A stretch of 54,945 bases of DNA. Origin: Spartobacteria bacterium (GTDB taxonomy: Bacteria; Verrucomicrobiota; Verrucomicrobiia; Chthoniobacterales; UBA6821). The notes under the pieces are model-generated. The model was given only the letters and a program-made list of their open reading frames with translations. It did no database searches and was not told the origin of the DNA. A program made the position numbers and the translations under genes. Below are positions 1 through 8,688 of this stretch, one piece after another (position 1 is the first letter of the stretch; the number at the start of each line of letters is the position of its first letter). The stretch covers positions 1 to 54,945 of the forward strand of contig CANKJN010000006.1 of NCBI GenBank assembly GCA_947482345.1. The letters are read 5' to 3'.

Positions 1-202
1 GGGAAAGGATGTAGCGGCCGGTGTTCATTGCCACAGATCGTCACCAAACGACTCTCCAAGTTCAAATCCCTCACATCCATTTTGGATCGCAACTCACTCA
101 TCTTGAAGAATAAACAAAAACCAATCACCCTCTCAACCGGACACTAGTGCCACCACATCAAAACTCTCAACATCCGTGAAGTCTTCGGAGCGAGGCTTGG
201 CA

Positions 203-604
203 ATGATTTCCAGGAAGTTCTTTGCCCGACATACCACGAGTTCGGGCGGGGTTCGGTTTCTCTCGCATGTAGGGAAGGCCAAAGAGGCAGTGGTGATCCC
301 GCCAGAAGCAGCACGCCTGATCAAGGTCATCCTTGCCGAAATGGAGGAGGGCAGGACGGTATCCGTCAACTCTTCCGCAGAGCGGGAAATCACGACCCAG
401 GAAGCAGCCGGGCTTTTGAACGTCTCGAGACCATTTTTGGTAAAACTACTCGAGACCGGACAGATTCCATTCCGCAAGGTGGGATCACGACGCCGAGTCC
501 TTGCCAAGGATGTGCTTTCCTACAAGAAGTCGACTGATTCGATGAGAGGCCGGGTTCTTGAAAAACTCGCCAAGCAGGCACAGGAACTGAACATGGGCTA
601 CTAG
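203..604 (+). CDS. Excisionase-type HTH protein, probable antitoxin of a PIN toxin pair
   Basis: Small DNA-binding protein of about 133 residues. The C-terminal half contains an excisionase/MerR-like helix-turn-helix: TTQEAAGLLNVSRPFLVKLL followed by IPFRKVGSRRRVLAKDVLSY, the usual layout of this antitoxin family. I prefer the ATG at 203; a GTG nine codons upstream (176) is in frame. It lies 10 bp before a PIN-domain gene fragment, which is the standard antitoxin-toxin order. By family knowledge it would neutralise the PIN ribonuclease and repress the operon. The toxin downstream is damaged, so this antitoxin may now be an orphan. Confidence 0.75.
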   Translation: MISRKFFARHTTSSGGVRFLSHVGKAKEAVVIPPEAARLIKVILAEMEEGRTVSVNSSAEREITTQEAAGLLNVSRPFLVKLLETGQIPFRKVGSRRRVLAKDVLSYKKSTDSMRGRVLEKLAKQAQELNMGY

Positions 605-614
605 TTAACCGACG

Positions 615-905
615 ATGCAAATCGCCCTCCTCGATGCGTGTGTCTTGTACCCTGCACCGCTGAGGGATCTGCTGATGCAGTTGGCGCTTGGTGATCTTTA
701 TCGGGCTAAGTGGACTGAGCGAATCCACAATGAGTGGATGAGAAATGTCATGGCAAATCGCCCAGACCTGAGCAGGCAAAAGATCGAGAGGACGCGCACC
801 CTGATGGATTTGCACACGAGGATGGCCTTCCCACAAAGCTCGTCGCTAAAATCAAGAACACACAAAAGGCAACATTCTGCCACGTTCAACAACGATAACC
901 TCTAA
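615..905 (+). pseudogene. PIN-domain toxin, internally deleted remnant
   Basis: The N-terminal 60 residues match PIN-domain toxins that pair with excisionase-like antitoxins: LLDACVLYPAPLRDLLMQLA, then LYRAKWTERIHNEWMRN and a PDLSRQKIERTRTLMD stretch. After that the sequence stops looking like the family. The middle part, with the expected second acidic cluster (D-x-D-D-x-H-V region), is missing and only a short HSATFNNDNL resembles the late TFN motif. A complete member would be roughly 180-190 residues; this reading frame gives 96. I read it as a toxin inactivated by an internal deletion. Confidence 0.6.
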
Positions 906-949
906 AAATACGCTTGACGTACCTCATCTCTTTATATTTTCGTTGGCAG

Positions 950-1582
950 ATGAGTTTCTTCAAAAAACAACCAATTCTGATCCTAGTTCTTTCAGTCCTG
1001 CTTTCTGCCGCACCTTGCGTTAAGGCAGACCTCTACACCTTTACCTTATCCTACACTCCGTCATGGGGGGGTTCCGGAACAACTACTTGGTCCTTTACGT
1101 CCCAGTCCTTAGCCCTTGGACTGCAACCTGATAGCAATATTTTGAGCAACCCCGTCAATTTACAGTCCGGCGTGTCTCTCCTCTCTACTCCTAATGACTC
1201 CCTTCCAATCGGGTATAGCGCCCATTTCCTATCCCTGTATGATGCCTCCTACGGAACTTCGGGAGGGCTTCCGAATTATGGAGGTAATTCAATGGGAAAT
1301 GGATTGTTCGATGTCTTTGACTTTGGCTGGGGATTCCAAACACTGCATGCAAACTGGACAGGAGCTACTCCGACCATTGATCCAGTGCTTGGAACGGCAA
1401 CTTTCGCTCTAGGAGTTTACACGTTCCAAGGCACGAGCGTGGATGCCAATGGCGGTCCATGGACCTACCCGGACCGCAGCGGAACACTGACCGTGGTTCC
1501 CGAACCGGGATGCTTAGTCTTATCCATCTTGGGAATTGGATTCTTGATTGTGTCGCGTCGCAAACAGTGGCTGAAGGTCTAA
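950..1582 (+). CDS. PEP-CTERM sorting-domain secreted protein
   Basis: Secreted protein of 210 residues with a Sec signal peptide (MSFFKKQP then a long hydrophobic stretch ending near CVKA) and a C-terminal PEP-CTERM tripartite signal: VVPEPG, a hydrophobic helix (CLVLSILGIGFLIVS) and basic RRKQ. The mature part is rich in Ser, Thr, Gly and aromatic residues and resembles no enzyme. By family knowledge it is handed to an exosortase, which is not encoded in this window. The ATG at 950 is preferred over the upstream TTG at 914 because it puts the Lys-Lys n-region at the start. Confidence 0.8.
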   Translation: MSFFKKQPILILVLSVLLSAAPCVKADLYTFTLSYTPSWGGSGTTTWSFTSQSLALGLQPDSNILSNPVNLQSGVSLLSTPNDSLPIGYSAHFLSLYDASYGTSGGLPNYGGNSMGNGLFDVFDFGWGFQTLHANWTGATPTIDPVLGTATFALGVYTFQGTSVDANGGPWTYPDRSGTLTVVPEPGCLVLSILGIGFLIVSRRKQWLKV

Positions 1583-1901
1583 ACCGGGTTTTGCACCTAA
1601 GGGTTGCAAAATCCGCTCCCGCCTCCTTCACCCGCAATCTGTAGAGCGTCGTCGTCGTAGGTGAGACCCGATTCGTTGGGGTGCCCTCCGACCATCCCGC
1701 ATTACACCCTCCCAGAGTAACGTAGCCACCGCTCTAGGGCCTGTTAAATGTTTTTGTAGCCATTATTAGGGGCGTCATCGGGCACTCAGCATTGTTGGAT
1801 CGCTCAGTCAGTTGCACAACTCAAGATAACCGGAGGGATGACAACAACGCCACGCTCCAAAAGAACAGGCCGAAAAGGATGATTCCTATTGTTAGTTGGT
1901 A
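1583..1901. other. Gene-free stretch between the PEP-CTERM gene and the R-M locus
   Basis: No convincing gene. The last part (1831-1873) resembles the 3' half of the 94-bp structured repeat found at 31995 and 48603. Around 1738 a GGCCTGTTAAA string looks like the terminal sequence of some IS5-type elements, but no transposase coding sequence follows, so it is only a possible scar. Confidence 0.5.
1831..1873 (+). repeat. Diverged partial copy of the 94-bp structured repeat
   Basis: Shares ACAACAACGCC and CTCCAAAAGAACAGGCC with the 3' third of the copy at 31995-32088. The 5' part cannot be aligned by eye with confidence. It lies in the gene-free stretch before hsdM. Confidence 0.4.
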
Positions 1902-3515
1902 TTAATCGGAAGATGCCGATGGCAGGAGGGGGAGACCTAGCTCTGCCAAGAATTCGTTGTGCTTCGCCGTTGCCTTATGGATGGCTTCCTCGATTTTTAC
2001 CAACTCGCCGTGCGTTGCCTCTAGGTTGATCTCAGGTTGGGCCTCCGCTGTGCTGATGTAGCGGGAGATGTTGAGGTTGAAGTCATGCTTCTCGATCTCT
2101 GCCATCTCCACCCGACGGGAGTAGCGGGGCTCCTCAGTACGGCTCTGGTAGGTCTCGATAATCTTCGCGATATCCTCGTCACGCAGGCGGTTCTGGCGTT
2201 TGCCTTTCACGAAGTGCTCGGCGGCGTTGATGAAAAGCACGTCGTCGGGCTTCTTGCATTTCTTGAGCACGAGGATGCAGACGGGGATTCCGGTGGAGTA
2301 GAAGAGATTGGCTGGCAGGCCGATGACGGTATCGATGTGGCCGTCCTTGAGCAGTTTGGTGCGGATGCGTTCCTCGGCTCCGCCACGGAAGAGCACGCCG
2401 TGCGGCAGGATGATGGCCATCACGCCTTCGTCTTTGAGGTAGTGGAAGCCGTGCAACAGGAAGGCGAAGTCAGCGGCGGACTTGGGGGCGAGGCCGTGGC
2501 TTTTGAAGCGCACGTCGTCGGCCAGCGCGTCGGTGGGTTCCCAACGAAGGCTGAAGGGAGCATTGGCCACGATGGCGTCGAAACTCGGCTTCTTGGCCGG
2601 GTTCTGCTCCCGCATCATGTCCCATTCGTTGAGAAGGGTGTCGCCGTGGAAGATCTCAAACTCCGAGTCCTTCACCCCGTGCAGCAGCATGTTCATGCGG
2701 GCCAGGTTGTAGGTGGTGATGTTTTTCTCCTGGCCGAAGATCTTGCCGATGGTGCCGCCGGCCTTGTTCATCCTTTTGCGGACATTGAGAATCAGCGAGC
2801 CGGACCCGCAGGCGAAGTCCAGCACACTTTCCAGGCGTTTCTTGAGGCCGGTCTTCGGTTCCTGGCTGTCCAGCGTGACGATGGCGGAGAGGATATCGGA
2901 CATCTGTTGCGGGGTGTAAAACTCGCCAGCCTTCTTGCCGGACCCCGCGGCAAACTGACCGATCAGGTATTCATAGGCATCGCCCAGAGCGTCGATGTCC
3001 GTGGAGAAATCAGCCAATCCCTCGGCGATCTTCTGGATGATGGTGCAGAGCTTGGCATTCCGATCCGCATAGGTCTTGCCTAGCTTGGGGGAACTCAGGT
3101 CGATCTCCGAGAACAGGCCCTGGAAGGTGCTCTCAAAGGATTCTGTCTCGATGTATTTGAAGCCCGCTTGCAGCGTGTTCAGCAGCTCCGCATTCTGGGT
3201 GCGGGCCTGGTTGGCGATGCTGTTCCAGAGGTGTGCGGGCTGGATGACGTAATGCACCTTACGGCGCATCTGCTTTTCGAACTCCGGGATGTCGTCCACG
3301 TTGTTCGCATACCAGAGCGCCAGAGGCACCTTGCGGGTGTCGTCGCCCACTTCGGGGTAATCCCTCCCCAGTTCCTTCTTCGCTGCCGTCTCATAGTTGT
3401 CGGAGAGGTAGCGCAGGAAGAGGAAGGAGAGCATGTAGTCACGGAAGTCATCCGCATCCATCGCCCCGCGTAGTTGGTCGGCGATGCTCCAAAGGGTATT
3501 GCCCAGTTGAGTCAT
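1902..3515 (-). CDS. hsdM: Type I restriction-modification DNA methyltransferase (M subunit)
   Basis: N6-adenine methyltransferase subunit of a type I R-M system, 537 residues, a normal length. The N-terminal HsdM_N helical domain starts MTQLGNTLWSIADQLRGAMD. The GEFYTPQQMSDIL segment (about 197-209) leads into the SAM-binding motif VLDFACGSGSL (about 231-241). The catalytic motif IV reads NAPF (318-321) where most relatives have NPPF or NPPY. It is the last gene of the minus-strand locus that begins with hsdR at 12351, and is separated from hsdS by three other genes. It would act with HsdS to methylate, and with HsdS and HsdR to cleave DNA. The ATG at 3515 fits the family start. Confidence 0.95.
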   Translation of the reverse strand: MTQLGNTLWSIADQLRGAMDADDFRDYMLSFLFLRYLSDNYETAAKKELGRDYPEVGDDTRKVPLALWYANNVDDIPEFEKQMRRKVHYVIQPAHLWNSIANQARTQNAELLNTLQAGFKYIETESFESTFQGLFSEIDLSSPKLGKTYADRNAKLCTIIQKIAEGLADFSTDIDALGDAYEYLIGQFAAGSGKKAGEFYTPQQMSDILSAIVTLDSQEPKTGLKKRLESVLDFACGSGSLILNVRKRMNKAGGTIGKIFGQEKNITTYNLARMNMLLHGVKDSEFEIFHGDTLLNEWDMMREQNPAKKPSFDAIVANAPFSLRWEPTDALADDVRFKSHGLAPKSAADFAFLLHGFHYLKDEGVMAIILPHGVLFRGGAEERIRTKLLKDGHIDTVIGLPANLFYSTGIPVCILVLKKCKKPDDVLFINAAEHFVKGKRQNRLRDEDIAKIIETYQSRTEEPRYSRRVEMAEIEKHDFNLNISRYISTAEAQPEINLEATHGELVKIEEAIHKATAKHNEFLAELGLPLLPSASSD

Positions 3516-3549
3516 AGAATTGAGAAGTGAGAATTTTGAAGTGAGAAAG

Positions 3550-3909
3550 TCATGGAGATTTCAGTTTTTTGACGATGGTTGTGAGGATGGCGACAAGTTG
3601 ATTCGCCTCGTCGAGGAGGGGTGTGAGTTGCCGTTCTGGGAGAATATCCGCAGCGAGGAGGAGGCGCAGCCAATAGTGGGTTTCGCGGGCTTCTTTGAGT
3701 GAAATAGAGACTTTGGAAAGAAAATCGGCGCGGCTTTGTCCACCCTTGGATTCTTCCAGATTGGCACCGACTGAAGTGCCGGAACGCAATAGCTGATTTG
3801 CCAAAGTCCGCGACACTCCCGGTTTCTCGTCCAACACTTGACACAGCTTTATTACCCGCACCGCAAAGGTAAAGGCACGTTCTGCAATTTCCTGTGGCTC
3901 CTCACTCAT
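3550..3909 (-). CDS. Four-helix bundle protein (23S rRNA intervening-sequence type)
   Basis: Small helical protein of 119 residues. The RTLANQLLRSGTSVGANLEE segment and the following KVSISLKEARETHYWLRLL are hallmarks of the four-helix bundle family first seen in 23S rRNA intervening sequences. Function is unknown; members are frequent as accessory genes. It lies 34 bp upstream of hsdM and 26 bp downstream of the RhuM gene on the same strand, so it is probably co-transcribed. Both spacers hold short degenerate repeats of the TCTCACTT type. Confidence 0.85.
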   Translation of the reverse strand: MSEEPQEIAERAFTFAVRVIKLCQVLDEKPGVSRTLANQLLRSGTSVGANLEESKGGQSRADFLSKVSISLKEARETHYWLRLLLAADILPERQLTPLLDEANQLVAILTTIVKKLKSP

Positions 3910-3935
3910 TTTTCTAAATTCTCACTTCTCACCTC

Positions 3936-4937
3936 TCACTTCTTCCGTTTCTTGAGTTTGGTTTCCAGTGCTTTGAGGTCGGCCTCATCCTGTTGATCGG
4001 CTTCGATGGCCTCGCGATTTTTGCGGTCTAGGTCGAACTTGATATAGAGTTTTCCGGTGCGCTCTTCCATCTGCTCATTGCTGATGGAACCCGCGTGCGT
4101 GAGCAGAGGGAAGCCGTTGGAGGAGATGATCTGATCCACATTCTCCCTCCAGAAGGCCATGCGCGTCTCCCGCTTGCTCTTGGCCCTCAGTTCGGCGGTT
4201 TCCAGGAAGATGACCACCAATCGGTTCAGGTTGTCGATCTCGTCCTCCGTCAGGTAGTTCTTGGCCACGAGGATGTCTGCCTTGCGCACCTTGTCACCCT
4301 TCCAGGCGAACAGGCCGAAATGCGGATCGGCAGTATTGGCCCGGGAGGTGATGAGTTCGGCGGCGGTTTTCCGCGTCACGGCAAAAATGAGCAGGTTCTG
4401 CACCGTTGCGAAAAAGACCTGCGTGGTCTTGTCGCTCTTGTCGTAGTCGCTACTCAGGGCAAAGAGGTCACGCACCTTCTGGTAGAAACGCTTCTCCGAG
4501 GCCCGGATGTCCCGGATGCGCTCCAGCATCTCGTCGAAGTAATCCGGGCGGCCATCAGGGTTCTTCAGACGCTCATCATCCATCGCGAAGCCCTTGATCA
4601 GGAATTCCTTCAGGACCGTGGAGGCCCAGCGGCGGAACTGCACGCCACGAGGCGAGCGCACCCGGTAGCCCACGGCCAGAATGGCGTCCAGATTATAAAG
4701 GGTGACGGAACGCTGCACCTCGCGCTCCCCTTCGATTTGAACTACCGAGGAATCCTCGGTAGTTGCCTCCCGGCTCAGTTCCCCATCCTCGAAGATGTTC
4801 TTCAGATGCAGCCCCACATTGTCCGTGCTTACATCAAAGAGCTGGGCCATCTCTCGCCGCGAAAGCCAGACGGTTTGATCCTTGGGCCGCAGCTTGATCT
4901 GGCTGCGCCCGTCTTCGGTGGTGTAGAGAACAATCAT
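3936..4937 (-). CDS. rhuM: RhuM family protein
   Basis: Protein of 333 residues matching the virulence RhuM family: WLSRREMAQLFDVSTDNVGL near the start, then the TLYNLDAILAVGYRVRSPRG core and FRRWASTVLKEFLIKGFAMD. It has a KilA-N/Bro-like predicted DNA-binding character at the N-terminus and a charged C-terminus ending in KKRKK. The molecular function is not established; the name comes from a Salmonella pathogenicity island gene. In other genomes it recurs inside type I R-M operons, as here between the RloC-like gene and hsdM, which suggests a defence-linked role (inference). Confidence 0.85.
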   Translation of the reverse strand: MIVLYTTEDGRSQIKLRPKDQTVWLSRREMAQLFDVSTDNVGLHLKNIFEDGELSREATTEDSSVVQIEGEREVQRSVTLYNLDAILAVGYRVRSPRGVQFRRWASTVLKEFLIKGFAMDDERLKNPDGRPDYFDEMLERIRDIRASEKRFYQKVRDLFALSSDYDKSDKTTQVFFATVQNLLIFAVTRKTAAELITSRANTADPHFGLFAWKGDKVRKADILVAKNYLTEDEIDNLNRLVVIFLETAELRAKSKRETRMAFWRENVDQIISSNGFPLLTHAGSISNEQMEERTGKLYIKFDLDRKNREAIEADQQDEADLKALETKLKKRKK

Positions 4938-5085
4938 TGAAGTGAGAATTCTGAAGTGAGAAGCGAGAAATGACTGAGGTGACTTTTCTACGATCTCACT
5001 TCTCTCTTCCTCGAAAGGTTTTACCCAGTTGTTTTTGGTTGGTGGAGGTCATGCAGATCGGTAGCTGAGCAGGTTAATAAGAAAA

Positions 5086-7311
5086 TTATGGAGCTACGCC
5101 TATCACAGTGCACATGGAGGTGTAGTGAGGGAGGTCTTTCGCCTTTAGGGCTTCAATGACTTTTTTGACGGTGTTCTGCGCATTGGAAATAAAGTTTGGT
5201 TGCTGGAGAGCACGACTCCATCCCTGCAAGTGTGAAGCATCGTTAGAAAACTTCTGGATTTCTGTCTGATCAACATCCGCATCAAATAGAAGGTCGAGTT
5301 TCTTGTACCACTCTGGGACACAGGGCTTTTTGAAACCAAGGTATGCTTCGAGGAACTTACGCAGCAGGTTGGGTGAGGTATAAGCCTCATGAAGCGTTGG
5401 CGCTTGTGATGAGGAGAACTGGTGCAACTGGTCAAACACAAACTGGTATTCAGATTTGTATTTCCGAAGGAGCTTTGGAGTGTCTTCCAGCGTAGAGTGC
5501 CATAGGTGGGTGGGCTCATCTCGGTATCGCCGAGTGTAGTAAGAGCACGCATCGCCGCGATTGGTATAGTTTGGCTTCAAAAACCAATCATCCTTTAACA
5601 GTGTGTAAAGCTCACTGTTGTGCGTGGAGACAAAAATCTGTAAACACGGCTCCAGCTTTTTTGTGATCAACGCATAAATGGCGTAGATGTGGTTCGAATC
5701 GAGACTGGAAATGGGGTCGTCGATGAAGACAATCGTTTGATTTAGTGACGCGCCGTTGTTCTCAAGTGTAGCAAGGAAATAGGCAAAGGTGATGGCGGTC
5801 TTTTCGCCTTCGCTAAGGTTGCTGGCTGGTGCCCCATCGCGCCGAAACTCAAATGAGCCTCCGGGGATTTCAGCAACTGAGATGTTGTTGTCCGGCAGAA
5901 GAAACTGAACCGTCTCGTTGATCTTTTGCGCTGCGATGGATTGCTGCTGAATCTTCGCCTCGATTGCCGCCTTCTTGCCTGCAATCCTATTTAGTGAATC
6001 TTGCGCTGCATTGACCTGATCCATGGCGGCTTCAATTGCCGATTCCCTGCCTAGGACATTGTTGTCCTTGTAAAAGCTCGCAGCATGATGCTTATCGACT
6101 GCCCCTTTAGCAGCTCTTTTCTCAACGTCGATCTGTGTGCGCTTTTGATTGTGGTCTGTGACAAGCGCGTTGATGTCCAACACGAGCTGCTCAATTTCAG
6201 AGGCGCGGCCGGTAGCGACAACGCAAGCGAGCGGAGTTTCCAGGCTTAACTGCTTCAGCTTAGCAAGCTGTGTGAGTTCACCGACCGCCGCCCTTGCCCA
6301 AGTGGCCCATTCTTCGATCCTAGTCTTCAACGCAACAAACTGCGCCCGTAGGTCTGGAACAAAGTCACGTTCATCGGGAAGCTTAATGACCAGCTCTGCT
6401 TCTTCAAGTGTGGCGACTTGAGAAGCCACTTCTGCGGTTAAATCTTCGTAAGCTTCGGAGAAGTGCTTTTGCAGGGCGGTGAGACGCTCCTCAGGAATTT
6501 CTGATCCACAGAATTCGCACTGCGACGAACCCACATGATGCGACAGGCCTGTTCGTATCCATGATTCTAGGTCACGATTTTCTTTCAGTTTGGTTATGGC
6601 CTCGTTCGATGCGGTCTTCTGCATTACCGCTTGCAAGGTTAACCGCAAAGCGTCTGGATTCTCTGCTGGAGCGTTCACAGTATTGATGTTAGCCCATTGT
6701 TCTGTGCTGTGGACTAGCGCCACCTTTGCTTGGAGGTCCTTCTCGGTGAGAATAAAAGCGTCTGGCGTCGCTTTGACTCGATCAATTTCAGCTACGAGTT
6801 TGGTGCGGTTATAGGTTCTGTCTCCTGTTAAGGTGCCAAAAGACCTGGCATGATTTGTCCCTAACGAATCAAGTTCGTTTTGTAGCCGCCGGTGGTTCTC
6901 GGAGAGCCGTTCTTTGATACCTACAATTTTCGTCTCGTGCTCATTCAAACGACCAATTCGATTGCGCAGGTGGATGGTATTGCCGCCGACAATGAATACT
7001 GAAGGGGCTTGATGTTCCTGTAGAAAGTTGCGCTGAATGAAGTCGCGGTTAAAGACCTTTATGCGCGGAGGATTCGCCAGATTGGCGTGCGTCATTGTAG
7101 CTCCGCCTTGAAGCTCAACCTCGAACTGGCTTCCCTGCCACTGTGCGATTTGGTTTGGTTCAGCAAGAATCTGAAACAGCCGAGACAGCGTGGTTTTTCC
7201 CGAGTAATTCCAGCCGTAGATAAGGTTGCGCTTGGCAAAGGGAGTTGTGCCGCCCCATTGAAATTGGCGGTAGTTCCCGAAGTTCGTGAGGCGGTTGATT
7301 CTGCAGATCAT
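5086..7311 (-). CDS. RloC/PrrC-like AAA_13 ATPase, candidate anticodon nuclease
   Basis: ABC/SMC-type ATPase of 741 residues. Seen: Walker A GWNYSGKTT (33-41), a long predicted coiled coil with a central CEFCG (C265, C268) like the zinc hook of Rad50 and RloC, ABC signature NLSEGE (498-503), Walker B TIVFIDDP (526-533), D-loop SSLD (535-538) and STHN (H563). The C-terminal domain has LLRKFLEAY (R651-x3-E655) and SNDASH (H694), matching in order the Arg-Glu-His triad known for the PrrC and RloC tRNA nucleases, though the Glu-His spacing of 39 is wider than I recall for those enzymes. It starts 3 bp after the hsdS stop, the kind of R-M linkage typical of prrC and rloC. The role as a backup tRNA-cleaving suicide nuclease is inferred. 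Confidence 0.7.
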   Translation of the reverse strand: MICRINRLTNFGNYRQFQWGGTTPFAKRNLIYGWNYSGKTTLSRLFQILAEPNQIAQWQGSQFEVELQGGATMTHANLANPPRIKVFNRDFIQRNFLQEHQAPSVFIVGGNTIHLRNRIGRLNEHETKIVGIKERLSENHRRLQNELDSLGTNHARSFGTLTGDRTYNRTKLVAEIDRVKATPDAFILTEKDLQAKVALVHSTEQWANINTVNAPAENPDALRLTLQAVMQKTASNEAITKLKENRDLESWIRTGLSHHVGSSQCEFCGSEIPEERLTALQKHFSEAYEDLTAEVASQVATLEEAELVIKLPDERDFVPDLRAQFVALKTRIEEWATWARAAVGELTQLAKLKQLSLETPLACVVATGRASEIEQLVLDINALVTDHNQKRTQIDVEKRAAKGAVDKHHAASFYKDNNVLGRESAIEAAMDQVNAAQDSLNRIAGKKAAIEAKIQQQSIAAQKINETVQFLLPDNNISVAEIPGGSFEFRRDGAPASNLSEGEKTAITFAYFLATLENNGASLNQTIVFIDDPISSLDSNHIYAIYALITKKLEPCLQIFVSTHNSELYTLLKDDWFLKPNYTNRGDACSYYTRRYRDEPTHLWHSTLEDTPKLLRKYKSEYQFVFDQLHQFSSSQAPTLHEAYTSPNLLRKFLEAYLGFKKPCVPEWYKKLDLLFDADVDQTEIQKFSNDASHLQGWSRALQQPNFISNAQNTVKKVIEALKAKDLPHYTSMCTVIGVAP

Positions 7312-7314
7312 GAT

Positions 7315-8637
7315 TCAATTATCCTCTGGGGATGGGAAAAGCTGCTGCATCAGGCCTTTCTTGTGGGTCTTGAGGGCTTCGTGCTTTTGGGTTTGCGCGG
7401 CGATGAGGTCGTCGAGGCTGGTGAGGCAGTCGGCGATGCGTTGTTGTTCGGCTATTCTGGGACAGTGGATCTCAAACTCCTTTATGCCCTGAGTCGTTAG
7501 GTTCGTGAAAACTCCTCCGTGTGTTGCTCCGCGTTCAAACTGGTTGCGAAGCGTACTCAATGTATGGAATAGAAAATCCTTATCCGCTTGCAACTCGTCT
7601 ATATCCACGAGTGCCAAGAAACCGTCGTGAATACAGGCGTCGACTGCCAGAAACGATACGATTCCAACCACCCCCGAGCAGACGATCGTTAGAGTTCCGG
7701 CTGGGCAAGGTCGGCTCATTGTTGCGCCTTCCTCGGTGAGTGAATCAATGCGAGGCGTAACCCATTTTCCATCTCGTGTGACATCCTGCACCATCAGTCG
7801 AGGAACAGGACCGCCAAAGAAACGAGGATCACCCTGTGGTCGAGGGCTAGAGCCTCTGATAACACGACTGATTTCATCCAATCGCACCCGCACCCACTCC
7901 CCGGCGTTTTGGAATTCGGGGAAGCGGAGGCGGGGTTGGGTTTCGCCTTCGCGGGGGAAAAGCTGCTGCATCAGCCCTTTTTTATGGGTCTTGAGCGCGT
8001 CCACTTTCCGCGCTTGCGCGGCCATCAGCTGGTCCACCGAACTCAGGCACTCGGCGATTTTTTGTTGTTCGGGTTCGTCTGGCCGAGGTGCGGCGGTGAA
8101 GAGGAATTGGGAGATAGAGATATTAAATCGCCCCGCTCTGGCACCTTCGTTTACTAAGCCACGCAGAGCCGCCTCATGGCTTCCAGATTCGAAATACCAT
8201 TCCCAAAAGACCGGGTTCTCGTCCGAGTGGAAGCGGAAGCACTTGTAGATCGGCGAAACGATTCCACCTTCATATTTGGACAGTCGTTTGATGGTGCCAA
8301 AGGTCGAGGCCTTTGTGGTTCTGTCGTTATAGACGAAGTCATTGCGGAGAAGTTTGAGGTATCTTTCCGCACTATCTCCCGCGATCTTTTTGCCGAAATA
8401 GTCGCTTTGAAGGACAAGGCCATGTTCGCCCGAGAGGCTCAATATATTATCTGCATCGCCCGTTACTGCCCTGTCAGATACGGGCCGGGCAATCTTCTGG
8501 AGTTGTGCCACCTTCCATCCTGCCAACTTCCGAAACTCCGGGAACCGCAGCTTCGGCACCAGCGCGGGCGTTGCCTCTTCCTTTTGGGTCTCACACGAAG
8601 ACACGAAGGCACGAAGGTTTTTGGATTTCTTAATCAT
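7315..8637 (-). CDS. hsdS: Type I R-M specificity subunit
   Basis: DNA-recognition subunit of about 440 residues with two target-recognition domains and two conserved repeats. The half-repeats are visible: LRFPEF occurs at the start of each TRD, and ALKTHKKGLMQQLFP occurs after each one. I start at the ATG at 8637 (MIKKSKNLRAFV); the frame is open 23 codons further but those are repeat-derived. The first 15-20 codons are themselves encoded by the CACGAAGG-type repeat, which is unusual for an hsdS and suggests a rearranged 5' end. A near copy of the first PKLRFPEF-coding segment lies just upstream (8689-8775). It pairs with HsdM and HsdR of the same locus. Confidence 0.92.
   Translation of the reverse strand: MIKKSKNLRAFVSSCETQKEEATPALVPKLRFPEFRKLAGWKVAQLQKIARPVSDRAVTGDADNILSLSGEHGLVLQSDYFGKKIAGDSAERYLKLLRNDFVYNDRTTKASTFGTIKRLSKYEGGIVSPIYKCFRFHSDENPVFWEWYFESGSHEAALRGLVNEGARAGRFNISISQFLFTAAPRPDEPEQQKIAECLSSVDQLMAAQARKVDALKTHKKGLMQQLFPREGETQPRLRFPEFQNAGEWVRVRLDEISRVIRGSSPRPQGDPRFFGGPVPRLMVQDVTRDGKWVTPRIDSLTEEGATMSRPCPAGTLTIVCSGVVGIVSFLAVDACIHDGFLALVDIDELQADKDFLFHTLSTLRNQFERGATHGGVFTNLTTQGIKEFEIHCPRIAEQQRIADCLTSLDDLIAAQTQKHEALKTHKKGLMQQLFPSPEDN
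8531..8617 (-). repeat. 87-bp direct duplication, copy 1 (within hsdS 5' coding region)
   Basis: Begins CGAAACTCCGGGAACC on the + strand and ends in CACGAAGG. It matches 8689-8775 with only a few differences. On the coding strand it encodes the CETQKEEATPALVPKLRFPEF region of HsdS plus the repeat-derived residues before it. Confidence 0.9.
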
Positions 8638-8688
8638 GACATTCCCTCTTCTTCTTCGCGGCTTCGTGGCTTCGCGTGCGATTTTCCC

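Noticed and set aside
1735-1760. IS5-type end (GGCCTGTTAAA) near the R-M locus
   Set aside because: Only about ten bases match and there is no transposase or opposite end.
2037-3083. 348-codon plus-strand frame opposite hsdM
   Set aside because: Antisense shadow; hsdM is unmistakable on the other strand.
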